The notes beneath the pieces are model-generated. The model saw only the letters and a list, made by a program, of their open reading frames with translations. It made no database searches and had not been told where the DNA came from. The position numbers and the translations under genes were made by a program. Shown here in pieces: positions 43,273-54,479 of a stretch of DNA of 64,000 nucleotides; position 1 is the stretch's first letter, and every line of letters begins with the position of its first letter. Source of the stretch: Hemerocallis citrina (Eukaryota > Streptophyta > Magnoliopsida > Asparagales > Asphodelaceae); NCBI GenBank assembly GCA_017893485.1, contig CM030358.1, positions 151,727,368 through 151,791,367 of the forward strand. Direction: 5' to 3'.

Positions 43273-44732
43273 TCACAAGAGCGACTTGAAGTTTTGTCTG
43301 CCGTATCGCAGTACCCTCACAACAGCAATGTCTTGCTCTCTAAGATCACTTCCATGGCCAGCAACTCCCACTAAATTAGTAACCTCCCATCCACATCTGA
43401 AAGAACTCGGATGCATCCCACACAACTTACTACTTGATTCCGACTGAAAGTCAACAACAGGAGAAACGCCCCTTACGTCTCTAAGAAAATATCGCGTTCC
43501 GTCACGCTTTCCTTTTTCAATCACCCTTAAACCTGCAACTATATGCCATTCTCCACTCCCCACTACCAAATGTAGTAGACATCCCCTCTTTGTCTAGCCT
43601 TCCTATCGAGATAAGATTTTCCTTCAAGTCTGGAACATGCATTTTCTCCCGCAAGACAACACTCTGATCATCATTGACTTTCACGTGAACAGTACCAAAC
43701 TCACGTACAGGACACCTGCGATAGTTTTCCACGATCACATCTCCAAAAGAACCCTCCTTGTAGTCATCAAACACCTCTCTCCATGGAGTGTAATGAAAAG
43801 ATGCTCCTCAATCAATACACCAATCTTGCATGCCCAACTCCTCCCTAGCTGATAAGCATAACTCTTCAATTTTATTGGACACCACATTGGCTTCCTTTGG
43901 TTTGACTTCCTTCGGTTTCTCTTGCTTCCTCTTCATATACTCCTCACAACTGCGCATCATGTGACCCTTCTTATGATAATACCAACACTCAGGTCCATGT
44001 CCATCATTGCTGCCATCAGACCCACTCTCAGATGAACTACTTTGATCATTTCTTCTTCGACTGCTCTTAAATCTCTTACGTCTCTTCTCAACTATCATTG
44101 CGGAATTTCTAGAATGCTACTCACCACGTCTCTTAAACTACTTTTGAAAATCCCCTATTTTTCACCCTTCCCACATCCTCGTTCAGAATGCTACTCACCA
44201 CATCCTGTAGAATCGTCGAATCTGTCATAGTGCCTGTAATAGTCTGTTCCACCGTACCATACCTATCGGGCAAAGTAGATAGAAGTAACAGTGGTTGTCC
44301 CTTCTTTGAAAACTTCAAACCTGCAGCTTCCATCTGGTTGTAAACCATACAATAATTATTCACATGTTCTGCTACTGTACCCCCTTCCCTCAAATTCATA
44401 TTAACCAACTTCTTTAAGTGAAGAATTTGATTAGATGCCGACGGTTTCTCATACATATCCATGAGGATCTCTATAGTCTCCTTTATGGTCTTTGCCTTCG
44501 AGATATGAAATAACGCATTCCTACTCAGTCCCAACTGAATCTTCCGTAGTGTCTTCTGATCCAAACGATTCCATTCCGCCAAGACCTTCGCATCCTTGTC
44601 TCCATCTCCCTGCTTCTCATCAAACAACGGACCGTCTAGATCTTTCTGATGAAGATACGATATCATCTGAATCTTCCACATCACGAAGTCACTCTCATCG
44701 AACCTCTCGATCTTCAACTTGCTATCAGCCAT
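43273..44732 (-). pseudogene. Copia gag with decayed zinc knuckle and protease start
   Basis: ATG at 44732 begins 199 codons of Copia gag (RFDESDFVMWKIQMISYL; IQLGLSRNALFHISKAKT; MDMYEKPSASNQILHLKKL; LLSTLPDRYGTVEQTI). A second frame from 44098 has a basic/Ser-rich stretch and CWYYHKKGHMMRSC, a CCHC knuckle whose second Cys is Tyr. It continues to WCID-stop-GAS near 43810, where the protease active-site Ser codon is TGA, then HVPDLKENLISIGRLD, typical of the segment after Copia protease. Beyond 43273 frames are not recognisable. Several shifts separate the pieces. Confidence 0.85.
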
Positions 44733-44758
44733 CTTGAACCCAGTGCTTTGATGGCACT

Positions 44759-45460
44759 TGTTGTAGAATCTACCACAACTCGTAGTACTAATAGCGGAAC
44801 TCTCACACTACAAACAATAGAAACTTTCCAAGAACTAGATGAACCAAGAACAAGCCACTACGATATATGCAAGATCTCACAAGAACACAATCAATATGCA
44901 GAGATAACCAATACTTCTTATTCCCTAAGAAACACAAAGATTACAAAGAGATTACAACTCTCAATCTCTCTCTCTCACCTTTGAAACACTCGATACAATC
45001 TCGTCTTGAAGTTGAACAATGATAACGGCTCACCAATTCTCCCTTGATCAGTTGTACAAACCCAAGTGTCTACAACCACTTATATAGCCCTAAAATAAAC
45101 CATAAAAGATAAACAAAAATATAGCTTATTGGACCCAAAATCTGAAAGTTCAAATAACACACATCTCCGATGTCGGTCGACCGCACTTTGGATCGGTCGA
45201 CCGCAACATGTCAAGTCCACACTCGAGGCATGACCGGTCAACTGCACGGCCAACTGTCATGCTCTCTTTTGAACCTTGTACACTCGAAGAACTCCTTTCA
45301 GCTAGGACCGGTCTACCGCACTCCCGGTCTGTCGACCAGAACCCCTCCAGCTTCATTCTTCTACTTGCTGCTGTCTTCTCTTGCTGTTTTCGTTTTCTCC
45401 TCCTCTTCTCCAACTCCAAGTACTCAGTTCCTACGTGTATTTGAAGCCACAATCCTAACA
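44759..45460 (-). repeat. Copia 5' LTR (minus orientation)
   Basis: TGTTGTAGAATCTACC...CACAATCCTAACA, same length as its partner, with TSD GAACA directly after. Confidence 0.92.
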
Positions 45461-46612
45461 GAACACCAGTAATGTACTCTTGTTGATAGTTGGATATATT
45501 CGAGATAGAGGCAATTGTAATAGCAATAGGGTCATCCTCTAAATCCTCCAGATGCAAATCATTGAAAACAGAAAGAACACCAATAACAATATCATGTGGA
45601 ACAGTCCGATCAACATCTTCAAAAGCAATATTATCATCAAAAGCATCAGCATTAAGAACAGTATCAACAACATCAGTAGGAACTTAAAAAATATCAGTAA
45701 CTTCCTCATTAAGAACATCAGTAGCATCATCATCATTAGAAGCAGAATCAGTTGGCTGAATACTCTGAGCAGCAACATAAGGGGGGTGTACCACTATTGG
45801 AAGTGGGGATAAAAGATTTGCATGCATATGTGAAAGCAAGAAGATCTACACTAGCTTTCTTAGAATTAGGAAGGATCTTTGACCAGAACGAAAAAGAAAT
45901 AGAATCAAGGATGTTAATAATATCATTATATTTCTTTAAAAAATCTTACAATTTCTCTCTTTCCAAATTACACAAATTAAAGACATCATAATCATATCAC
46001 ATTGAAGTTTAATATTATAAGAAATTCTATTCAATCTCCATACACCCTACCAAGATTTAATGAAAAGAGGCAAACCTCTAAATTTGTAGGCTAATTTAAG
46101 GATTAGCCAAACTTTCTTAACAAAAGGGCATTTCACAAAAAAATATGAAAAACAGTTTCATTAGAAAAAGAGCATCGAACTCATTTTTGGCTAATAGCAA
46201 GATTTCTTTTATTCAAATTATCGACAGTAAGAAGTTTATTATGAACAGTAAGTCATACTAAAATTCTAACTTTAAGATGAGCCACATTTTGCCAGATAAA
46301 TCTATAAAAAGGACAAATCTCACCTCCAACATTTAGAAAGTTATAAAAAGATTTGACATTATAATAACCAGAATTATTCCATCTCCATTTAAAGCCATTT
46401 CTAGGTTTCCAATCATTATTATAAAGTAAATGAAGAAGAGAGTTGAAATCATGAGTTGGTTGTAAAGATAGATCTATTCTAAAACTGATATTCCAAACTT
46501 TACCATATATATTAGTAGTATATAAAGAGAAAACAATAGTGTTGTTGTTGATTTCAGTGTGGGAGCAAACAGATGAATTTGTGGATTCTTATTGGAAACA
46601 ATAAAGCAAACC

Positions 46613-49600
46613 TGTTGACCTGTTTACCTTCACCGACGTTTGACTAGTTTCTTGCCACTGCGTTGACCTGCAAAAAAGTTCGATACACCGGGATGGATCC
46701 CGACGACGAACCCTCTGACGCTCTTGTCAGTAATCAGGAAGATTATGAAAGAGCTTTGTGTGGAAAAAGATTGATTACCTTGTTATAGTGGGGAGAGAGG
46801 GGTATTTATAGTCGCCTTTGGAGACAGTTTAGAGATATTCATTTATCCCTATGTCTCGGTGTTTTTGGATAAGATGTATTGTTTAAATCGTTTCATAGAG
46901 ATAACCATGAATTTGAATTACTCTTTAAATATCTGAATTGGTTTGTAACGGGTTGCTACCCATACCCAATAGGACAGATCCATTCTTGGGTTATTGGGCT
47001 TTGAAGAAAGACTCACTTCCCAATTCGGACCCGTTTGTAGATGAAATTACCGTTTTACCCTTGAGTGTAATACCCCTCAAAATGGTATATAGCTATTTTT
47101 GCATAGTAATCCGTGCACAGTTGAGTATTACACACGATTACGTATTTTTCTAATAACTATCAGTTTTTAATTGAGAAATTTCAGATATATGAGCTGTTCT
47201 GAACTCGATAAGATAGACTTAGGATATCTTCTCGATTAAACTGTAGATTTGTCCTGATTGTTTTGACCAGACAATTTTTGGGAGAAAATAATAATTTCTA
47301 TAAAACATATATTTTTATAGATTTTAAATTATATATTGGTTATTCTAAACTAAGTTAGTGCTTGAAATGAATATGGAATGTATTTGTGCACAAGAGTTAC
47401 TATTTTAACCTAGGGTTACTTGATATAACCTAGGGTTAGGAACCCTAGCATCATGTGATCATGGCTTGGATCTTGATGAAGATCCAATGGTGGAAACAAT
47501 TCACCATGTGTGTTGACTTCATGTAGAAATAAGAAGTTTCCAAGAAACTTTTAGGGTGTTGTGTTGTCTTCATCTCATCCCTCCATCTTCACTCAACCCC
47601 ACTCCACCCCATCCCCACCCTCCAATGTTGGCCGGACCATTTTTCCACCCCAAACCCTAGCACTCCATTCTATAAAAACCCCACTCCACTTCACTTCTCA
47701 TCTCCTCTCATTTTTCTTATCTTGTTCTTACTTCAAAAAAAAAAAAGAAGGAGAAGAAAGGTGAAGTCTTTTGAAAGCAAGTTGTAGTAGAGAAGAGTAG
47801 TAGGAGATTTGAGGAAGCCAAGTTCTTCAAGAGCAAGGAGCAAGGAAAGGGAAGCAAGCAAAGCTACAAGGAGTGTTCCTGCAATTTAAAGAAGTGGGTG
47901 ATTCTCTCTAACTGTAAAGATTAGTTTATTTTTTGATGTGTATGTGATTTTTTTAGCATATGGTAGTAGCTAAGAAAATTTTATCATGTGTGAAGGAATT
48001 GACATGCTAAGAAAAAGATAGTGTATGGTGGAACAACTCTTTCATAATGCTTTCGTTAAAGAACAAGTATAAGTATGGGAGTTTAGGAATTTCTAGCTCT
48101 CAAACGGTTGGAAATTTTGGACTCAAATTTGTAGGGTTGTTGTTCTATGAGTCTAGAGAACCCATGAATTTTTTTATAATATTTGGAAGCCATTTGATAG
48201 CCCAAACACTTAGTCCAATTTCGGACAGAGAGCAGTCAATAAGTTGCTGACTGTGTAAGACTTGTTATGACTTTCTGAAATCATAACTAAATACTGGTTG
48301 GGTATTTTGAGCTGAAAATTTTTGTGGATACTCTTGTTTGTGTCTAAAACTATATTCTTAAATTTCATAATTTTCTGAGGTCATTTGATACCTCAAAGAA
48401 TTTGTAGATTGCAACTGGTCTGAAGGTTGTAGCTGAAGCTATCTGTTTTTGAACTAAAATTCATTTAGTCATAACTACTTGTGTATCTATGATATTGCTA
48501 TGAAACTTTTGAAGTGGCTTGTGGTATGAGTCTACTTCATGATTCCTAAATTTTAGAATTTTTAGATGACATTTGATGAGGTTTCAAAAATAAATAGTGT
48601 GAAGTGAAAAAGACTCTATTGAAGAGTAGCTGAAATTTTATGCTATGTTTGAGGAGTCACAACTCTTTGTGTAGGATTAATCTAAGTGCAAAATTTGGAA
48701 AAAAAAAAGAAATGATATATGTGTGGATTAAGAATCTCAAATTTCATGATCTTTGGACTTAGGGTTAATTTGTTATTGAATTTTAAAGTAGACCAGGTTC
48801 AGCCTAACTCAGATTGACTAGTCTATGAAGATGGGTAATTCTGGAATTATGTGTTAAGAATTTGGAAGATTGTCCAACTAGAGATTTGTAGTGGGGAGTC
48901 GTATCTTTCCAAAACATCTAGAATTATGCAATTCCAATTTGTAGTTTAAAAGTTATGGTTTTCCGAAGACTGGGGCAGATCCAGTCTTAGTCAAGGCAAT
49001 GTTTGCTAAAAGAGCCAATTCTTCCTTATTTGTACACCTGATGGAATTCTGTATTTTTGAGGGCTTTAGTGATAGAACTTGGGGATGTGTTTTACTAGAA
49101 AATTTTAGTAGACACTCCCACCTTTTCATAGAATCCGGAATCGAGTGATTCCGATCAGTGAGCAAACTTTTACGCTATTGGAGAAGTGCAGCCAGTGCAT
49201 GAAAGATGTACAGCTGAGAGTATATGGGACTTTTATAGTATCAAGATGATTGAATTTGAGGAGATGGTTAACTAGAGATTGATATTATATGGTCTTAGCT
49301 TTTCAGAATGGATGATATCAAGCAATTCCGAATTATATCTTGGAAGATATGGATGTTGCAAGTTCGGCAACCTGTTGCCTTGATCGACTTCAAGCATTGT
49401 TAACTTGGGGGACTCGAGCTCCAAGGAGAATTTGGGGGTAGTGTCAACTAGGGAATTTCAGTAGAGTCTCATACCCTTCTAGAAAGCCTGATTTTGTTGG
49501 ATTCCGATGAGTATAGCTTGAGTTCGTAGCTACTGCTATTTCTTGAACTCCTTTTATTGGACGATTGATAAGGAATTCTTTGCACATCGCAGTGTGGTAA

Positions 49601-51271
49601 TTATGAGCTATTGAGTTCTAAAGATATTTTTAGCACTTCATTTGAGACTTAAACAGGGTTCTTGTGCTTGTACTCATGGTAGACACATGAGTGAATTGAG
49701 AGAATAGCTATGTGGTTGGTTCGTGATTTGGTGTCTTGAATCCTGAGTCTGTCAATGGTCAGATATTTGGTGTTTACGTATGATTCCCTTCATTTACAAT
49801 TTTTGTGCATCTTTTGGGCGCCAATGGACTACTCGCTGAGAGTCACCGGCTGGGATTATGGACGAAGACTTGTGAAGGTATTGGAAATCTGTGAATATTG
49901 ATTCACCGTGATTGTTTGTTTGATTGACAGACCAGTCAGACTCAACATTGTTCGTTATGATACCGTGTCTGATTTGAGTTGTTAGCATATTTTCAGTAAA
50001 CTATATTTTATTAAGTTTCCTTTACTGTTCTCTTGAAGACCGGATTGGTGTTAGGGGTGATTCCCTATAATTCGAATCGTTCTAAGAGTAGCACTAGGCG
50101 GTGTTAACCAGGGTTGTCTCTTCCTGTCATTAGGGATACGTGCTGCTATGCGTATCTCGCACTTTTGATTCCTGAAGTGTCGTGGTAAGAACGTGAACTT
50201 CCTTTCGGATAGGGTTTTTTAGACTTTCGAGGCCGTCATGTTCTTATGTTGTGTGGACACGAACGGACCATGGGGCTGCTATCCCATGAATCTTCGGTAC
50301 CATAGATATGCAGTTGTATATATGTAAGTTCGTCTCAGGCATTTGGTATGATTTGATTTGGGGCACTAGTGGTAACAAGACACCACTGTATTTGTATTCA
50401 GCAGTAATAACTGCAGGAATCACCAGCCACGATTGTATCTATCATGAACAGGAAGAGTACAATAGTAGAATGCATTGCGTGGCGAGGGTTCGAATCCCTG
50501 AAACTAGGGGAACGACTTGATCTGAAGCATATGTAGTTTGGGATGCATATGTATCCAGAGTCTTGCTGGCATTAGATTTAGTGCATCCGTATCTGTACTC
50601 TGTATATTGCATTAGACTACAGGTCGTGGTATACGCAAACACTAGGAGATTAGGATGCACATTTCTTTTCCCATTCGAGATGATTTGTGGATGTGCAAGT
50701 TGGAAATCACTGTTTTCTTATCAGTGTTGCGTCAGTATAATTACTGACATGCCCACTCAATTCGGTTTTGGATGTCTGGTCGTGAGTGCAGGAAAGCCAA
50801 GACCAGTAGGGTATTCAAATGAAGTGACAGTGTACATGCTTACCATTCGAGCGGGTGCAGAATTATCAGAGTCGCGCAGTGGAAGGCTCTAGCCAAGGGC
50901 CAAGCCCTAGGGAAGCAGATCTACCAGCCAGTGGAAGCTCGGTAGTAATCAGTTGATTACCAATCCGGATGACATCCGTTAGCTTCACGGGAAAAGTCTG
51001 GATATTTTTATAAACAGTTGTAATGGGTTTATGTAATTTGTATTCCTTGTTCAAAAACAAGATAGTATTGTAACCAATGATGTAATAACTCTGATGGCAA
51101 TAAAAGTTTTTAAATTTTTGTGTTATTTACTGTGTTGAGATGTCTTTGAAGGAAAAGACTCTGGTTGTGTCACGGATGTCCAGTAATGGGAAGGGGCGTT
51201 ACATTGAGAGATTTAAGATTCGTACCCGATTTGAACGGTCCCGATTTGGTTCTATTTTTAGCCATATCACA
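46613..51271 (-). repeat. Tat-type 3' LTR, split by a solo LTR
   Basis: On + it runs TGTTGACCTG (46613) to ATATCACA (51271); the parts are 46613-47065 and 51209-51271. On the minus strand it starts TGTGATATGG right after a purine tract, has a TATAAATA box near 46801-46810, and ends CAGGTCAACA. Confidence 0.75.
47066..51203 (+). repeat. Solo LTR of a Tekay-type element (4138 bp)
   Basis: TGTAATACCCC...GGGGCGTTACA with perfect TSD TTGAG (47061-47065, 51204-51208). TATA box at 47671; GTGGGTG at 47894; hairpin at 50731-50748. From about 48050 to 49000 there are several degenerate modules of 120-190 bp, each with a (C)TGAAA(T)TTTTGTGG-like start and an AATTT...GA.G(T/A)CATTTGATA-like end. It is homologous, in opposite orientation, to the Tekay-2 LTR. 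Confidence 0.93.
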
Positions 51272-52715
51272 AGCCCCCCAATCCTGGAGACTTAGTTTTA
51301 CAGTCTTTGAGGAGTAGTTCGCCCATTTTTAATGGCTTATAGAATTTATCGGAGTTCTCGAGGGAGTTTGGATCTCACTCGAGGTGTGACGGTGTTATTC
51401 TGAGTTTGTAAACTCCCCAAAAATATTCTCAGAATTTTCTGGATTTTTAGTGATTTTTCTGATTTTTTTTTATTTTTAATCATTTTTTGAATTTTTTATT
51501 GAATTTCCGAATTTAAATAATTAATTATCAAAAATTTTAATTAATTATTATAATTTAATAATTATTATTTTCAGAATTTTTTTTCCAAATTAATAATTAT
51601 TTTAAGAATTTTTTAATTATTTTTTCGATTTTTTAAATAATTAATTCAAATAAATAAATAAATAAATAAATAAATAAATACCTGATGACGTGGTGCAATC
51701 CTGTGCGTTGATCACGATCAAGAGAGCGCGCATCGTGAGGGGACAAAATTTTCCCCATTTCTACGTCGGTGGCACGAGTCGTCGGCTCGAGTTGACCGTG
51801 TTGACCAAGTCAATGCCGGCCCCCTTATTTTATTATTATTTTTTTTTTCTCTTTCTTCTCCCAACCTCTGCTCGCCTCGTCTTCGACCTTCATCTTTGAC
51901 CATTGCCTTCGACCCCAGCCTCGTCTCCGACCCCGCATCCGACTTCGCCTCCTCTCTGACCCCGTCTGGCGAGGACCTCGGTGATAACAGAAATGCTTGA
52001 GCTCGGAGACGACTGAGGGGAGCTCGACGGTAAGGTGATGGAGGTCGGCGATGAGCTAGGTGAGGAGCTCAGTGCTTCGGCGAGCTGGACGACGTAGGTT
52101 GGTAAGTTGGTGAAGGAGGGAAGAGCTCGGCAAGGGAGCTTCGACGAGGAAGGAGCATGGCATGGAGGGGAGCTCGAGCTTGGAGTTCAACAAAGCTTCG
52201 ATGAGCTCGGCGACATTGAAGGGGAGCTCGACAAGTGGCGGCGAGGAAAGGAGTTCGAGCTTGACGACGGCCTTGGAGCTCGACGCTGGGGAGGAGCTCG
52301 AGTTCAGCAATGGGGGCAGCTCGGCGAGGAGCTCGTGAAGGGGAGCTCGACGACGGAGGGGTTCGGCGACGTGGAGCTCGACAATGGCGGTTTGGAAGAA
52401 GCATTGACGTCATAGGGTCGAGGTCGAGCTTCAGAGTCGAGGGGGAGCTTGACAGAGCTCGTGAGGGTGGGTGACGGAGGAGTTGGGGATGTATCCTTCA
52501 GAGTTGGCGAAGGAGTTGTCGTAGGGTTTTTGGCGGGAAAAACTGAAGGAGAAGAAGAGGAGTAGGGGTTGCGGGTTTGGGCCTCTAATGGGTCCAAACT
52601 CGACCCATTAACCCTTAAGTAAAACCCCATTTTTTGTTGTTGTTGTGCGAATTTGAGCCATTGATCATGATTGAGCACAAATTTTGAGACAACATTTTCC
52701 TCCATTTTTTGAGTT
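51272..52715 (-). other. Tat element 3' untranslated region, GAGCTCG-rich
   Basis: AT-rich near 51430-51680 with a (AAAT)n run at 51651-51680. Then 51990-52470 is GC-rich, built of irregular GGAGCTCGACGA-like words. These create several overlapping long frames in different phases with biased composition; I do not regard them as genes. Confidence 0.5.
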
Positions 52716-53125
52716 CGGTGGCAAGAATGCTCAGAGCCTGTTTCCGAACTCAGGAGAGGCTTCGGCGGCTTGACACGTGATGGTCAATGGTTGACCGTTG
52801 ACTCTCTCTTTTTTGCTTTAATCACAACCGTTGATCTTGATTTGAGCACGGATCGCGAGGGGGAGTTTTTCTCTCAATTCAGGGTTGGTAGAAAGAATGC
52901 TCGGCACTTGTTGCCGAAGTCCAGGAGGGCGACCCGTGGCGCGTTGATCGTTGACCCGTCAACGCACTTTCTCGCATTTGGACGTCGGTGGCAAGAGCGC
53001 TCGGCACTTGTTGTCGAAGTCCAGGAGGGCAACACGTGGTGTGTTAACCGTTGACCAGGCAATGCTATTTCTTGTATTTGGACATTGGTGGCAAGAATGC
53101 ACGACGAGAGCTGCCGAGGGGGGGG
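52716..53125. repeat. Tandem repeat array, about 100-bp period
   Basis: GCTCGGCACTTGTTG(C/T)CGAAG recurs at 52900 and 53000, and GGTGGCAAGA at 52987 and 53087. A more diverged unit starts at 52716. Ends in a G12-13 run (about 53120-53132). Confidence 0.8.
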
Positions 53126-53392
53126 GGGGGGGCAGGGAGGCATCGACGCAGCTATATTGAAACCGACAATACCGGTGCTACGGAGAACGGATTAGGAAGT
53201 GTGACCCCTCTTTTCGAAGCTGACTTGAAGATCTACAATTTCTCTTTAGAAGTTAGCTGAAGAATCACCCTTCTTCATAGTCAAAATAGTCCTGCAACAT
53301 CTTTGTCTTCATGAAGTTAAGAAGTGCTTTGTATGACTGTTGAGAAGATCCATTATTAAAGGCGGGTCTAAGGAGCGTCTCTAGACGAGTTA

Positions 53393-53640
53393 GGCTCCGA
53401 ACTCTCTTAGAAGAAGGCCGCTTAGGAGATGAGCGGGACGAAGAGCATCACCATGCTCTAGGAGAGAGCCATTTGGGAAACAAGTTTGGGGAGCAACTCC
53501 AGGGGAGAGTTGAGCTCAGAACTCATTGAGAAGAAGGCCGCTCGGGCGGCGAGTGCGAGGAGCAACTCTTCAAGCTCTAGGAGAGAGCCCTTTGGGAGAC
53601 AAGTTTGAGGAGCAACTCGAGGGGAGAGTTGAGCTCTGAA
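53393..53640. repeat. Tandem repeat, two copies of 120 bp
   Basis: AAGAAGGCCG at 53411 and 53531, GGAGAGAGCC and GAGGGGAGAGTTGAGCTC in both. Confidence 0.85.
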
Positions 53641-53747
53641 CTTGCTTGTTACAAAATTTAACCAGTAGTGGGAGTAGTATGAATGTTCGTTTTGAGCCTT
53701 AAAACCGCATACTTGCAAGTTGTGAGGGCAATTTCGAACTATGATTG

Positions 53748-54290
53748 TGAACTTCGAACTTGTCGTGATAGTTTCAACAGTTGTGGGAGCAATTTCAAAT
53801 GGTGAGCTACTTTGTATATGCTTGTTCGCAAGTAGCTGAAGTAGCTTCGAACCAAGTGTTGGACTCCGAACTTATCGTTAAAAGAGTTTCAATATTTGTA
53901 GGAGCAATTTCGAATGGTGTGCTACTTTGTACTCGCTCGTTCTCAAGTAGCTAAAGCGGCATCGAACCAAGTGTTGAACTCCGAACTTTTTGTTTAAGAG
54001 AGTTTCAACAGTTGTAGGAGCAATTTCAAATGGTGTGCTACTTTGTACTCGCTCGTTCACAAGTAGCTAAGCGGCATCGAACCAAGTGTTGGACTCCGAA
54101 CTTGTCGTTTGAGGGGGCTAACGAGTTGTAGGAACAATTCCGAATGGTGAGCTGCTCCGCACTTGTTTGTTTACAAGTGGCTAAAGCGGCGTCGAACCAA
54201 GTGTTGGACTCCAAACTCATTTTTTGAGCTTAGTAAGTTGTGGGAGCAGCCCTGTAGGAAAAGCTGGACTCCGAACTCATCATTTAACGA
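53748..54290. repeat. Tandem repeat array, 115-bp period, 4-5 copies
   Basis: The anchor ACCAAGTGTT falls at 53851, 53966, 54081 and 54196, exactly 115 bp apart; units also share TTGTAGGAGCAATTTC and CTTTGTACTCGCTCG. Confidence 0.93.
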
Positions 54291-54479
54291 GTCATAGATG
54301 TGACTCAGAGGGATAGAAATGAGGCAAATGCAGAAATTTTCAATAAGAAAAAGCTATGTTTTATTGAGATAAACTAAGTGGCCGCTTCAATGGGGCGAGC
54401 CATTATTACATGATTTTGGCTGTGTTACAAGCATCGGCCTTATTGAAAACTGAAAACCTACTTCTACGATAGGGTGAAG

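Larger units (their letters stand above)
42140..45460 (-). mobile_element. Gag-only Copia element with complete LTRs
   Basis: Two 702-bp LTRs (42140-42841, 44759-45460) are flanked by a perfect TSD GAACA (42135-42139, 45461-45465). The minus-strand PBS beside the right LTR reads TGCCATCAAAGC, 9 of 12 to the initiator tRNA-Met complement. The 1.9 kb interior encodes gag and a protease-like start only; RT, RNase H and integrase are absent, so it needs enzymes in trans. LTR identity is roughly 89% over the part compared, mostly transitions, so it is not young. Confidence 0.9.
41856..46612 (-). mobile_element. Antisense LINE 3' part, split by a Copia element
   Basis: The 3' end on the minus strand finishes with CCGTTTATCAAAAAAATTT (about 41870-41850). 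The two halves are 41856-42139 and 45461-46612. The right half reads, from 46570 down, FKWRWNNSGYYNVKSFYNFL, then VAHLKVRIL..NKLLTVDNLNKRNLA, KCVRCSF-like and VIWKERN-like blocks: the zinc region after RT. An Asp-rich C-terminal tail follows near 45560-45760. 5'-truncated; RT is absent. It is cut on the right by the Tat LTR at 46613. Confidence 0.75.

Noticed and set aside
52056..52705. Long overlapping frames on both strands
   Set aside because: GAGCTCG-type word repetition keeps several frames open at once; no domain, biased composition, within a Tat 3' UTR.
53748..54290. Regularly spaced repeats resembling a CRISPR array
   Set aside because: The whole 115-bp unit repeats, without unique spacers, in plant DNA inside a retrotransposon; it is an ordinary tandem repeat.
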